Source: Bryoerythrophyllum caledonicum
Lineage: Eukaryota; Streptophyta; Bryopsida; Pottiales; Pottiaceae
DNA length: 64,000 nt
Assembly: GCA_963971425.1 (NCBI GenBank)
Contig: OZ020524.1
Span: forward strand, 13,767,845 to 13,831,844
Direction: 5' to 3'
The notes under the pieces are model-generated. The model was not told the origin of the DNA and made no database searches. It saw nothing but the letters and a program-made list of their open reading frames with translations. Below, piece after piece: positions 34,670 to 45,984 of the stretch (positions are counted from its first letter, which is position 1; every line of letters begins with the position of its first letter). The translations under genes were made by a program, and so were the position numbers.

Positions 34670-35700
34670 CCGACTACTATTCAGCAACACTTTTACAATT
34701 CAAAGGTAGGATGCAGTTGGTCTTTCAATCCAGTTACAGGTGCTTAGACTTGCATACAATATGGTCCCACTGCTGGGTCATAGTACACTTAGAGGTGCTT
34801 TACACTATGGACCATGGAGATTGACCACGGCCCTCTAAAATCTGTGATTGGCGAAGGAAATCGTCCCGTCCAAGTTCGCTATACACTACCTTGAAAAAAG
34901 GAGATTGACCACGGAGTTTGAGGTTACCTAAATATGATATTTTTTGCCGAGTGGATAATGTGTCTTGGTCCAACGGGTTTTTAGATGGGTTGAGGCAAAT
35001 GAGCCAATTCAACGGAAATCAAGGGTACTGTTGAGCTAAAAATCAATGATTGGGAGAAATTTATTTTATTTATTATTTTTGATTAAAAAAATTCCCGGAT
35101 TTGTAAATGTACATTAAAAAATCAGCCCATACTTCTCCCAGTCCATATCCACTTTACACTGTGAAAAGTGACCAAGACACTCAAAAAATGATATTTCATT
35201 ATTACTCGTCACGGCTCGAGACCAAGAGCTGTGACCATGACAATAAATGATTCCTCTTGGTCAATCCTCATGGTCCATAAGGTAAAGCGTCCCTTAGGTG
35301 TACACATTTTTGGCAAATTACGGGTTCAATCCAATAATTTGAAGTTGAAAATCAATATTTTTACATTTTGAATGGTTGTCAGCGGAAGTCAACAAGATAC
35401 TCCACATGGACCTTATTTTTATATTCTTGAATCCCTTCTACAAGGGAATTTTTCGGAATGCTTGGGAGGAGGTGCATTGTGACACTAAAAAGTTCCAAAC
35501 TTAAGTTTAGGATTACTCAACAAATGAAATACTTTAATATTACGCCCACCAACCAACAAAACTGTTAAGTCAACCATTACACCAGATTCATGCATGTGAT
35601 TTTCCTTTACGTGTCCACTTGAATGAAATTTGTTCCACAAGTATGGCACTGTGAAGTCAAAAATGGTACACCTTAGTGTACACGAAAGTCCTCCCTCGCC
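34670..35700. other. Gene-free stretch upstream of the BBE-like gene
   Basis: Nothing coding is seen. The phrase GAGATTGACCACGG occurs twice, near 34,818 and 34,891. The last few hundred bases probably include the promoter of the following gene. Confidence 0.5.
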
Positions 35701-35714
35701 TTGTGGTTTTCCAG

Positions 35715-35721
35715 TATAAAA
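35715..35721 (+). promoter_or_regulatory. Candidate TATA box of the BBE-like gene
   Basis: TATAAAA lies 156 bp before the start codon, a plausible distance for a plant core promoter with a ~120-bp leader. No transcript evidence. Confidence 0.45.
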
Positions 35722-35876
35722 GTTAATACTTACACAATCAACTGCCTCAACTGAAGGTGGCTCATGCTTTGAGCAGGAAAATTATTACACGGATAGCTTC
35801 CAAGTGTTTCTTTTCTAGCTCCCTCATCCCTCTGGTTTGAATCAGTAGATTTAGTTGAGAGTCCAGTTACTTCACC

Positions 35877-38006
35877 ATGGGCAAATTCGGATTTCTCTCA
35901 GTGTTGGCAGCTGTGGTGTTACTTGCCTTTGTATCCTCAGAGTCAGCAGCAGCTGCGTTCAACCAGCAGGTGTGCAGGCTCTCTCTTTCAATCAAATGAT
36001 TGATTTCACATCTTGTGATATTGGCTAGATTTGCCTTGTGATACATATGATACTTGTGATACATGATGCCATGATACCTTTTAACAAACTATACGACGTT
36101 TGTGATAAATTTGAAGTTCTTCGTGTGAATCGTGGCCTGAAACTGTGACGTACGTGTCCCTCGTACAGATGGGGTTGTTTTTCGGCACTCTAAAATAGAC
36201 ACTTTTGCATTCTGCATAAGTTTTTACTTTTGGGGATGGAATGAGGGATGAGGAGCTCATTTGAGCAAGCAAGCACGAACAGTACTGAATTCGCTAAGCT
36301 CATGATTGACGATGCGCAGGTTCGTATGGGGCGCAAGCTGGCGCACGCAACAACGCTGCAGCAGTGCTTGGCTCAGGGTGGCGCGCATACGGCGTTTCCG
36401 GGGAGTTCCGAGTACGACAACGCGCGCGAGGTGTACAACACGCGGAACCCGTACGCGCCCGCGGCGTTCGTGTTCCCTACCACGGTGGCGCAGGTGCAGA
36501 ACGCCATCTTGTGCTCCAAGCAGGTGGGCGTGGGGATCGTGCCCCGCAGCGGCGGCCACTCGTATGAAGCCTACTCCATCGGTACGTACGCCTCCACCCT
36601 CCCTCCCTCAATCAGTCATCTCTCTGTCGGTACTTATCACAGTACCTCGTCATCATTCAGGCATTCAGTTCTCTCAGCATATGGATCAGCTACTGGAATG
36701 GTATTTACAACAGGGCATGTTGTACCATGAACTGTAGCTGCCTTTTCAGTGAACTGATTCCAGATATTTTGAGCTGATTTTATTTCACATGGATATGAGT
36801 AAGGGCGTCGAAAACTCGTTTGTATAACTTTACAATTGCCCATTTGTTTCAGGAGGTCGGGATGGGGTGCTGGTGGTAGACATGGTGAGATTCAAGCACC
36901 TCAGCTACAACAGCGCGGCGAAAACCGCCGTAGTGGGCGCGGGGTGGCGGCTGGGCCCGCTCTACTTGGCGCTCTGGAATGCCGGCAAGGTGACAATCCC
37001 GGCGGGCATCTGCCCGACGGTGGGCGTGGCGGGGCATGCGCTGGGCGGCGGCTGGGGCTTCAGCTCGCGCAAGTTCGGCATGGTGTCCGACACCATCCTG
37101 GAGGTTCAGCTCGTCACCGCCAACGGCACCGTCGTCACCTGCAACGCGAAGCACAACAAGAAACTCTTCTTCGCGCTCCGAGGCGCCGGGGCCACCTCGT
37201 ACGGGATCGTCACGCAGTTCACGTTCCGCGTGAGCGACGTCTCGTTTCCCGTCACCCACTTCAAGTACACATGGACCACCAAGTCGCTCCAGTTCCAGAA
37301 CTTCAAGGCGTTCCAGACCTGGGGGGTCAACGCCCCCGCCGAGATCTCCGCCATTTATAGGATAGATCCTGCCGGACTTAGCTCGCTGGAAGGGATCTAC
37401 CTAGGCCCCAGATCCTCCCTCCCACCTGTAGTCCAAGGCTTCCTCTCCGCTGCAGGACCCAACCCCATTACTAGCGTGGAGCAGGTCGACTGGATCCACG
37501 CGGTTTTATTGAGCGCAGACTACCCTAGCAACAGCGATCCAAACACCTTGAACAACATCCCGTACCCCACCACTAAACACAAGGCCAAGTCCACCTTCGT
37601 GAACGCGCCGGGGATGTCGGACCGGGGGATCAAAGTCATGCTCAAGACCTTGAGATCCGGGAGCAACAACGCGTTCTTCAGCTTCGATTTGTACGGCTCC
37701 AAGTCCGTTATCAACAAAGTGGCACCGACCGAGTCTGCGTTTGTGCATCGAGACTCTCTTTACACCGTTCATATATTCGCGTATTGGAGTAACGCGAGTG
37801 ATGCGGCGGGGCAGACAAGTTACGCCGAGAACTCCTTCAATGTCGTGAAGCCGTATGGCAATGGAGCCGCGTACCAGAACTTCATCGATAGTGATATGCC
37901 TCTCAGTGCGTACTACGGGGCCAGTCTCGGTAAGCTCATCCGGGAGAAGAAGAAGTGGGATCCGCAAAATGTCTTCAATTTCCCGCAGAGCATACCGCTC
38001 AATTAG
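35877..38006 (+). CDS. Berberine-bridge-enzyme-like FAD-linked oxidase
   Basis: Three exons (35877-35969, 36320-36581, 36853-38006) joined by GT-AG introns with matching phase encode 502 residues. Residues 1-25 form a hydrophobic signal peptide (MGKFGFLSVLAAVVLLAFVS...), so secretion or vacuolar delivery is expected. The FAD-binding domain carries RSGGHSYE with H111 and GICPTVG with C172, the two residues that attach FAD covalently at two points in BBE-like enzymes, followed by GHALGGGWG. The C-terminal BBE motif is YYGASLGKLIREKKKWDP..NVFNFPQS. Length and domain order are normal for the family, which oxidises carbohydrates, alcohols or alkaloids with O2; the substrate here cannot be told. 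Exons are much richer in GC than their surroundings. No stop, frameshift or missing key residue is seen, so this is probably a live host gene. Confidence 0.93.
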
Positions 38007-38517
38007 ATACTAGGACCTAGCTAGAGATCCATGTATTGTACTATGCGTAGGGTCTGTTTGCACCTGGAGGTGTAAATTGCTATTTAGTTTGGTGGGATGG
38101 AGGTAGGAATTGATGCATTCGCACCAGAAATAGTGGTGAGGAAATAAATGACATGGCATCTTACGTGGTGGATGCAACCATGACAAGGATTGTGGAGGTA
38201 GACTAGAGGTAGACTAGAGGTAACTTGGGGGTAGGAAGTATTTGGGCAATTTCTTGGTACTTCATGATTCTTTTGAAAATGAACATGTGCACCCTTATTG
38301 TCTACGAGTCACTGCCATATTGACAAAGGAATGAAGGGTGTGCAAGTACTGCCAATTGGGCTATTTGTAAAGTGATTTGGTGCATACGCACGGTTTTCTA
38401 CTTTTGTAAATATTGACTTTTTGTCAATGAATAAAACAATTTTCTACCCTTGAGTGGGACAACATTTCAATTTATCCCGTTTCCAAAGATACAGGGAAGT
38501 TTTCATGGACATACATT
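38007..38517. other. 3' flank of the BBE-like gene
   Basis: AT-rich, with no gene. A small direct repeat, GGTAGACTAGA, occurs near 38,195-38,225. It ends at the TA preceding the Tc1-like element. Confidence 0.5.
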
Positions 38518-39468
38518 AGGGTGACATCCAAATTGGCGTTTTGCCGATTCCAGGGATAGTATCGTACACTGCTGCCAACTTTGACACCCTCATGAGGGCT
38601 AAGAAATTGTTATTCTACCATGAAATTTTGGAAACAACATTATCTTTACATTGATAATATACATACCAAATTTCAATTCTAGGAGATTTATACCAAAAAG
38701 AGTTATGCAAGATTTACCAACATGGGGTACTTGTGAGAAAAGTTTCACACCTGCCTTGAACTTTGACACCCTCTCAAGGATTGAGGAAACTTTTTTTGCT
38801 CATGAATTTTTTGGAGTAAAAACACCTTTATGTTATTTGCATGTGCGGAATTTTCAAGTCCAAAAGATCCACAAAAAAAGTAATATACCAAATCTACCAA
38901 CATGTGTAGTTTTGAGAAACAAAGAGGAAAACCATTTTACTACTTCCAATTTTGACACCTTCCCTAGAGCTAAGAATTTGTTATTTCAACATGAAATTTT
39001 TGGCACACGGCCACCTTTATGTTGATGACAAGTGCCAAGATTTTCAAGGCAAGAAATGTATTCAAAAGAAGATATTCAAAATCTACTGACATGAGGGTTA
39101 GCTGTGAGAAAAGTTTCACAGCTGCCGACTTTGACACCCTCCCAAGGATCCAAAAAAAATCATTTTCCCATGAGATTTTGGACATGAAATCACCTCCACG
39201 TTCATTATAAGTGTGGAAAATTCCAATTCTGAAAGATCCACACAAAAGAACATATTCCAAATCTACCAACATGTGTTTTTGTGAGAAACAAAGGGGAAAG
39301 CTTATCACTACTTCCAACTTCAACACCCTCCCTAGGATTGCGTTTCTCTGTTGATATTTCATGAAATTTTTGACACGAGATCAACTCTATGTCAGTAACA
39401 TGTGGGATAAATTACAAAGCCAAAAGATGTATACAAAAAAGAGTTATTTCAAATCTACCAACGTGTAT
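38518..39468. repeat. Left terminal inverted repeat, built of ~370-bp tandem dimers
   Basis: The landmark ACTTTGACACCCTC recurs at 38578, 38760, 38949, 39128 and 39317 (steps 182, 189, 179, 189). Alternate units are most alike: GTGAGAAAAGTTTCAC in one type, GAGAAACAAAGRGGAAA in the other. A 124-codon open frame inside is only repeat sequence. Confidence 0.85.
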
Positions 39469-39865
39469 GACTATGAGAAACAATTTGGAGGGCATATCTA
39501 AAATGTCAAAATATCTTTGACACCTCATGGTTTGTCATTGAACTTCGTCATGTGACTAAGCCACCAAACATAAAAGCTTCTTGACAAGATCAATATCATG
39601 TACATGTGAAAGTAAAGAATTGTTTCATATTGAAGAATCCACTTGGTCAAACAATGTGCATTTTACACGTATGACGAGTTTTCTCCTTGAAATATCTTTT
39701 GAGCACTATGTAAAGGAAATGTTGTGTGATTTGTGATGTGATTTGTGGTAGACTGAATGTTGAGATGATATTGAGAGGAGAGAGTGTCATACTGTGATGC
39801 ATGAGTGTTAATTCAGAATGGGCACAAGGGCAGAGTGATTTAGAGTCGGGTGATTTTTATATGTA

Positions 39866-40055
39866 GGCATATGGGCTGAGTGTAATGCTAACTGATTTAC
39901 ATGATTCACATGCCATGGGCTAAGTGTTATGCTACTGACTTATTTACTTCATGTATATGCCATGGATTGAGTGCTTTGTTACTCACTAATTTATTTAATC
40001 CACATGTCATGGGCTGAAAGTTATGCTAACTGCTTGTTAATGAAAGTTTAATATC
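39866..40055. repeat. ~60-bp tandem repeat in the Tc1-like element
   Basis: Three to four diverged units contain CATGYCATGGGCTRAGTG followed by TTATGCTAACTG-like sequence, just before the transposase relic. Confidence 0.65.
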
Positions 40056-40835
40056 GCATCAACATTGTTAAAAAGAGTCCACAATGGCAATTTTAGATGA
40101 AATTTGTACTTGCATCATAAGTTTGAGTGAGGGAAAAAATACAAGAGTTCAAATTGCAACCAATACAGGAGTTTCTGTTAGAACATATTAGGGGTTAGTA
40201 AAAACATTTAGAAAAGATGGAACTTACAAGCGCAAATCTTGCAGTGGAATTCACGCTAAAAAGCTTAGTGACAGAGAAGTTCATAGTATTGAGCATTACT
40301 CAATTACAGTCGAAAAAACCATTTTTAGCCGAATCACAGCCAAAAAACCATTCTTAACTCCTTGTCACATGTCTCTACAATTACTTTTGCTCAAAAGCTC
40401 CGCGAATGGAGTACAGTAGAGTGGGAGCGTAATGTTTGGATACATGAATCTACTTTAGAAATTGGAAAAAATTCTCAGCAAATTCATGTTTGGAGAAGTG
40501 CATATGAGCGCTATTCATCAAGTTGTAGAGTTCCTACTTTTAAAAGTGGACAGACTTCTTTGATAATTTGGGGTGCATTTGCTGGAGTACAAAAGTCAAA
40601 ACTTGTCTTCGTGCCTAAAAATCAACGTTTTGCTAAAGATTTTGTAGAAGTGGTGTACGATGGCTAATTGTTTTGTTTCATGGATTGAGGTCCGAAAAGA
40701 GTGCTTTTGGAAGATGGCGCACCCGACCATCACGGATGAATATGTAAAGAATGGAGACAAATCCAACTTCTTGAGAAACTCAATTGGCCTGCAAAATCTC
40801 CCAATCACAATCCAATCTAGAACGTCTCAAGGATG

Positions 40836-41879
40836 TTAATCCCTAAAGGCACAAGGCTTTTACACACCAAAAACACTTCAAAACTCCTCGTTCTAGTGCA
40901 TGAGTAATGAGGTAATCAAAACCTTTTATTTCTACATCTAATCATAGGATCTAAATTAAGACTTATTCATCAACGTCCTTACAAACTTTCATAAACTTTG
41001 ACCGCACAGATTGAAGTAGAGAAAACCATTCTTTTTCTTCCCTGCTTTGAGTGGATCATTAGACTTTGACTTCACTTAAGAAAACCATTCTTTTTCTTCC
41101 CTGCTTTGAGTGGATCAATAGACTTTGACTTCACTAAAGAAAACCGTTCTTTTTCTTTCCTGCTTTGAGTGGATCAATAGACTTTGACTTCACTTCGTAC
41201 CAAATTTTTGTACTACACAAGGTCTTAAATCATTACCATCATGTTAATCATGATGTTATTTCCTTGAACACCAATTTTAAGAGATATATAAGGGGTGCAG
41301 CGTATTCAAAACAAATGTTCAAGGAGTGGAGGTTCAAAAATTGCCAATTCACATTTTATTTATTTGTGAACTAAATATGTTTTAGAATGATAATTTTAAT
41401 GACGAATAAGAAGGCTTACACCACGTCTTGTAGTAGAAAAATAAAATGTAAGAAATATGAAGCTCTCTAAGTCCTATGTGGAAAAGAAGTTTTTTTGTAC
41501 CTTGCCTGACAAACGTGATAATATGTGAAAATGTTTGACTTAGATTATTATGTTGTTTTCCACTTAAGACAAGAGTTTTTTTGACAATATGAAAGGAAAT
41601 AATATTAGTTGCTAGTATTGAAAATCTCACATTTAATAGATTGTTTTAGCAAAAGTATTTGGAGTTGCCCGATGTGCTTGGTCTCCCCATTTGAAATTCA
41701 AAACCCTATAACTTTTTCATAAAATGTGGGATTTAGGGAAAATTGGATTCGGACACAGCTTTCAGTAATGTTCATCTATAGTAGAAATTTCAAAAAGGAA
41801 TATTATAAATTGACACCATAAGAACCTGCCCAAACCTTCAAAAGTCCTCCGAGCGGACTCTTGGGCCTTTAGGGGTTAA
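40836..41879. mobile_element. TTAA-bounded (piggyBac-like) non-autonomous element, ~1.04 kb, nested in the Tc1-like transposase
   Basis: TTAA at both ends (40836-40839 and 41876-41879). Termini are TCCCTAAAGGCACAAGG and the complement of CTTGGGCCTTTAGGGG, i.e. CCCCTAAAGGCCCAAG. Removing the element and one TTAA makes the Tc1 transposase continuous in frame. CCYT-type termini with TTAA duplication are the hallmark of piggyBac-like elements. No transposase inside. Confidence 0.85.
41021..41197. repeat. 59-bp tandem repeat, three units
   Basis: Units begin GAAAACCATTCTTTTTCTTC at 41021, 41080 and 41139 and end GACTTTGACTTCACT. They lie inside the TTAA element. Confidence 0.9.
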
Positions 41880-42038
41880 AAGATGTTGTGCAACATGGCA
41901 AGGAATGCCCTAGAAACTTATATGTGTTGAAGGTAGTTCTTGAAAGAGAGTAGAAGTTAGTCAAGGTTCAACGCTCATTCAACTATATCATTCTATTCCC
42001 GGTAGGTTACTAGCAACAATTGACGCTAATGGAGGACA

Positions 42039-42979
42039 TACACGTTGGTAGATTTGAAATAACTCTTTTTTATATACATCTTTTGGCTTTGTAATTTATC
42101 CCACATTTTACTAACATAGAATTGATCTTGTTTCAAAATTTCATGAAATATCAACAGAGAAACGCAATCCTAGGGAGGGTGTTGAAGTTGGAAGTAGTGA
42201 TAAGCTTTCCCCTTTGTTTCTCACAAAAACACATGTTGGTAGATTTGGAATATGATTTTTTGTGGATCTTTCAGATTTAAAATTTTCCACACTTGTAATG
42301 AACGTGGAGGTGATTTCATGTCCAAAATCTCATGGGAAAATGATTTTTTTGGATCCTTGGGAGGGTGTCAAAGTCGGCAGCTGTGAAACTTTTCTCACAG
42401 CTAACCCTCATGTTAGTAGAATTTGAATATCTTCTTTTGAATACATTTCCTGGCCTTGAAACTCTTGGCACTTGTTATCAACATAAAGGTGGCGGTGTGC
42501 CAAAAATTTCATGTTCATATAACAAATTATTAGCTCTAGGGAGAGTGTCAAAATTGGGAGTAGTAAAATGGTTTTCCCCTTTGTTTCTCAAAACTACACA
42601 TGTTGGTAGATTTGGTATATTACTTTTTTTGTGGATCTTTTGGACTTGAAAATTCCGCACATGTAAATAACATAAAGGTGTTTTCATTCCAAAAATTTCA
42701 TGAGCAAAAAAGGTTTCCTCAATCCTTGGGAGGGTGTCAAAGTTGGCAGCTATGCTACCCCATGTTGGTAAATCTTGCATAACTCTTTTTGGTATAGATG
42801 GTATAGATCTCCTAGACTTGAAATTTGGTACGCATGTTATCAGCATAAGAATAATGTTGTTTCCAAAATTTCGTGATAAAATAACAATTTTTAAGCCCTC
42901 ATGAGGGTGTCAAAGTTGGCAGCAGTGTAGGATACTATCCCTAGAATCGCCAAAATGCCAAATTTTTGAATGTCACCCT
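42039..42979. repeat. Right terminal inverted repeat of the Tc1-like element
   Basis: Reverse complement of 38518-39468 with scattered substitutions and small indels, keeping the same five tandem units. The outer end ...TGTCACCCT is at 42971-42979. Confidence 0.85.
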
Positions 42980-43463
42980 GCTGTTCAATTTTCCAGGTTC
43001 GACCAGACCCGGAGTGTGATTATTCCATGAAAATTCAGACATATTATCGATGATATTTTCATCTTTCCCTTTTCCAATGGAGCGATGCATTCTGAGTTAT
43101 TCTAAAAGACCATTGTGAACCGGGAGTTTGGCCGTGAGTTGCAAAGTGGGAGTCAGCAGGGAAAATGCATCTCCAATGATAGAGAAGGACATAATCTAGG
43201 CATCTGGGAACCAGCAAAGCTAACTTAATCTCTAAAGGCCCAATGTCCCCTTGGGGGACATCTTGAGTTTGGATAAGGTACCACGTTCTCAAATTTAGGC
43301 ATGATTTTTTGAATATGCAACTTTTAATAAGCTTCCCGTAAGCATAATTTTTGTAGAAATTAGACTTATGATTGAAAGGTTACAAATTTATTTCAATAAC
43401 ATATACATTCAGTGTAGCGGTTTAATGTGACTTATAACAAATAGTATAGTAAAACTTTGAGTA

Positions 43464-44682
43464 TTACTTTCATATATATGAATGGCCCTCTATGGGCGAA
43501 ACTCCCAACAAAGGCCCCATACGATTCTTGGACAAATACCTCAAAAAACATGATCTTGTAAATAACCTGGAAAAACTTATAGAAAATTTCCCCAATATTG
43601 ACAAATGGACCGGCAACCCAAATATTCACAATGCACTGTCCAACAATTTTTGGAAAAACCCCATAATTACGGATCCACAAATCACATGCCTAATCAAATT
43701 CCGTACCGGACAATACATGGGAAATGCCCGCAAACAACTCTTCTTCGGAATAGAAAGATTTCCTACAATAACATGTCCAATTTTCAACACCACGGATCCG
43801 GTCACATGGCTACATGTCCTACTCAAGTGCCAAAACCCCCATAAACACTCACTAATTGTCAAAAGACACAACAAAGCCGTATGGGCTATTCATAAACTAC
43901 TTATATCATCAACCAAATCCCGGTGCTTCATTCTCATGAATGCCGGAACCTTTAATGACAACCCACAAGAAAATACAGTCCCTCCGTGGCTATTACCATG
44001 CATATGTTGCACTCAAAGATGCCACTGTAATGCAAGATTCAAACCGGACCTACTATGTGTTAGAGGACTTTCATACAAAGACCCCCCACCAAACCACATA
44101 GACCCTAGTCTCACTATTCAGTTTATTGAATTCACATATTGCAATGATAGATTCTCTCCGGAGACTATTGCAAACAAAACAAATAAATACCAACCATTAC
44201 TTGATGATATTCAAGCACTAGGATGGAAAGTAGACCCCCTCATTGTCATCACCGCGGGTGCTAGAGCCACCACCTTCATCCCCTCAATGACTACCCTTGA
44301 AGATACATTTAAAATCCCCATCACTTCAATCAAAACCATTTTTTCAAATATTAACATTATTACAATTCAACATGCTATGTCGATACTCCTGCATAAACGA
44401 AAACTTGAAAATAACCAACCCCTTCCTGATGCTTCGAACCCCCCTCTATAGACTTACATTTGCATTTTACTGCACACGTCATCCCTCTTTGAAGACTTTT
44501 GGGACCTTTGCTCCTTTGTTCTGGGCTACTTGTTACTGGGTACATAGTGTCTACCCTCGAAAGGGGGAAGTAGTTCCATACTACTAAGCCATGCCCGGTG
44601 GGCATGGACTTAGTGGTGGAATGAATGGACATTTTATTCACGCCGGCCCCCTTTGGGAACCGGTGTTCTTCTTCTTCTTCTT
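43464..44682 (+). mobile_element. 5'-truncated LINE with 13-bp target-site duplication
   Basis: The direct repeat AAAACTTTGAGTA flanks the insertion (43451-43463 and 44683-44695). The 3' end is a TTC-rich microsatellite tail at about 44,664-44,681. These are the signs of target-primed reverse transcription. The inserted 1.2 kb contains one long intact frame. Confidence 0.88.
43492..44451 (+). CDS. LINE ORF2 C-terminal part with a PD-(D/E)xK-like nuclease domain
   Basis: 319 codons without interruption. It begins downstream of the reverse transcriptase palm because the copy is 5'-truncated; the ATG at 43492 need not be the native start. C95 and the H108/C113 pair (CPIF..TWLHVLLKC) resemble the Cys/His cluster after LINE reverse transcriptases, with one Cys replaced by Phe. 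A second Cys cluster (CICCTQRCHC, 170-179) precedes KPDLLC (D186), FIEFTYC (E213) and K229/K232, the spacing expected for a PD-(D/E)xK restriction-like endonuclease. Known plant L1 and RTE elements use an APE-type nuclease instead, so this would be a different clade (inference). Intact reading suggests recent insertion. Confidence 0.68.
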   Translation: MGETPNKGPIRFLDKYLKKHDLVNNLEKLIENFPNIDKWTGNPNIHNALSNNFWKNPIITDPQITCLIKFRTGQYMGNARKQLFFGIERFPTITCPIFNTTDPVTWLHVLLKCQNPHKHSLIVKRHNKAVWAIHKLLISSTKSRCFILMNAGTFNDNPQENTVPPWLLPCICCTQRCHCNARFKPDLLCVRGLSYKDPPPNHIDPSLTIQFIEFTYCNDRFSPETIANKTNKYQPLLDDIQALGWKVDPLIVITAGARATTFIPSMTTLEDTFKIPITSIKTIFSNINIITIQHAMSILLHKRKLENNQPLPDASNPPL

Positions 44683-45257
44683 AAAACTTTGAGTAATTCT
44701 ATATGCAATAGGAATTCGAGATTTTGTCCATTTAATAAAAGAAGAATTCCCCCTAAAAATGAAATGGAAATCTTTGCATCTACCAAACGGAATTTTTAGT
44801 TTCAAAAATATAAGAAGAATATGATATATGCAAAACTTGAAGTGTGTTGTTAATTTTTAGCACATATTTGCATTGTAGGATTTTTAAGGACATCTTATAC
44901 TCCTCTTCTCCTCCTCAAATTTGGTGCACATGTGCCTAACATGATCCTTTTTAAGTTAAAATTAAAAAATCATGGACCCTAGTGCAGAAAGTTGCCATAG
45001 AAGGTGGTCGAAGTTTGATGAAGGTGTTAACTATGACCTCAAGTAGGGTTTATGTCTCACTTCAAAGTGTAATATCTTTCAATCCGTGTAGTCAAACTGA
45101 ACAAATGTTTTACCGCATACACTTGTACAATCCTAGTAGAAGATCCTATTGTTAGATATGTAAAAATTGTGTTACTTTGCATTTTGTGTTGAATGAGTTG
45201 AAATTGGAAATTTTCAGTGAGTTTGGGTGCAAAATGGCTTGGGCCTTTAAGGGTTAA

Positions 45258-45984
45258 AAAAGTTTAGCCAAGTGCACTCACTACACTAAACACTGAATAT
45301 AGTGTAGAGGAATTATTGATGCAAATCACTCACACTAATTTCCATCAAAGCATGTGCATGCCAAGTTCTGATTGGGTATTTGTTCTCAAGCAAGTGTGTG
45401 TCAGTCAACAATTGCATGTAAATTTTCAATTAGTGTAGGAAGTTTCAAATAGTCTCGTCTACACTATATTCACAGAAGGGTGTAGTGATACAAAATTCCA
45501 GATTTCTGCTCAAAACAACAAAAAGTATAATAAAAATTGAAAATATTTCAATGTCTACATGAAGGCTAAAGCTGCAAAGCATACTTGATTTGCCATGTAA
45601 AACAGGAGAATTTTTATTTTTTATTTTGATAAAGTGTTTAACATACTTAGGCATTTTCATTATGCTTTCAAATGGGTAGCATGCTCCGGAGTTGGCACAA
45701 CCAATTCAAGCAAAGAATAAGTGGCTTGTGCACATTGGACTCAATATGCAGTAATCAATTTTTTTTAACTTGGGAGTTGAAAAAAAACGCCCTCTCTTAG
45801 AATATGAATACTTTTTCAAGGCTAAAAACCATATTCAACCTCCCAAAGGAATCAATATGATCACATCGTGGGGCAAATATGAGGATATGTATGAGTAAAT
45901 GATAAAGTACTATTGTGGTGGGTAGTAGGGGCCTTAAATTGGGGGTGAGTCAGCATCCTTGAAAGACTTGCAACCAGGTGGAAG
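45258..45984. other. AT-rich gene-free stretch
   Basis: Nothing recognisable between the TTAA element and the inverted-repeat element. Confidence 0.5.

Larger units (their letters stand above)
40083..42051 (+). pseudogene. Tc1-like DDE transposase, inactivated and split by a TTAA element
   Basis: A helix-turn-helix-like N-terminus starts at ATG 40083. The DDE region has VWIHES, CRVPTFKSGQTSLIIWG, LLEDGAPDHH and LNWPAKSPNHNPI-stop-N. The first catalytic Asp is His (40443-40445), the second Asp is kept (40713-40715) and the Glu codon is TAG (40818-40820). The frame stays the same up to the TTAA at 40836 and resumes after 41879. The C-terminus SIPGRLLATIDANGGHTRW ends at TAG 42049-42051, at the edge of the right inverted repeat. 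Other stops lie near 40191 and 40665. Confidence 0.85.
38518..42979 (+). mobile_element. Tc1/mariner-like element with ~0.95-kb terminal inverted repeats
   Basis: Both ends read AGGGTGACAT(C/T)CAAA inward and continue as inverted repeats for about 950 bp. The left flank is TA; the right flank is TG, so the TA target duplication is probably mutated. The interior holds a Tc1-type transposase relic (plus strand) and a nested TTAA element. Total length ~4.46 kb, about 3.4 kb without the nested element. Confidence 0.85.
43225..45257. mobile_element. TTAA-bounded element, ~0.8 kb, split by a LINE insertion
   Basis: TTAA at 43225-43228 and 45254-45257. The left end TCTCTAAAGGCCCAA and the complement of the right end, CCCTTAAAGGCCCAAG, are the same inverted repeat. 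The interior near 45,140 (GTAGAAGATCCTATTGTTAG) resembles the elements at 7036 and 49118. Without the LINE it would be about 0.8 kb. Confidence 0.75.

Noticed and set aside
38651..39025. 124-codon open frame and its inverted counterpart at 42478-42846
   Set aside because: Both lie inside the terminal inverted repeats of the Tc1-like element and translate its tandem units; similarity is due to the repeat, not to a protein.
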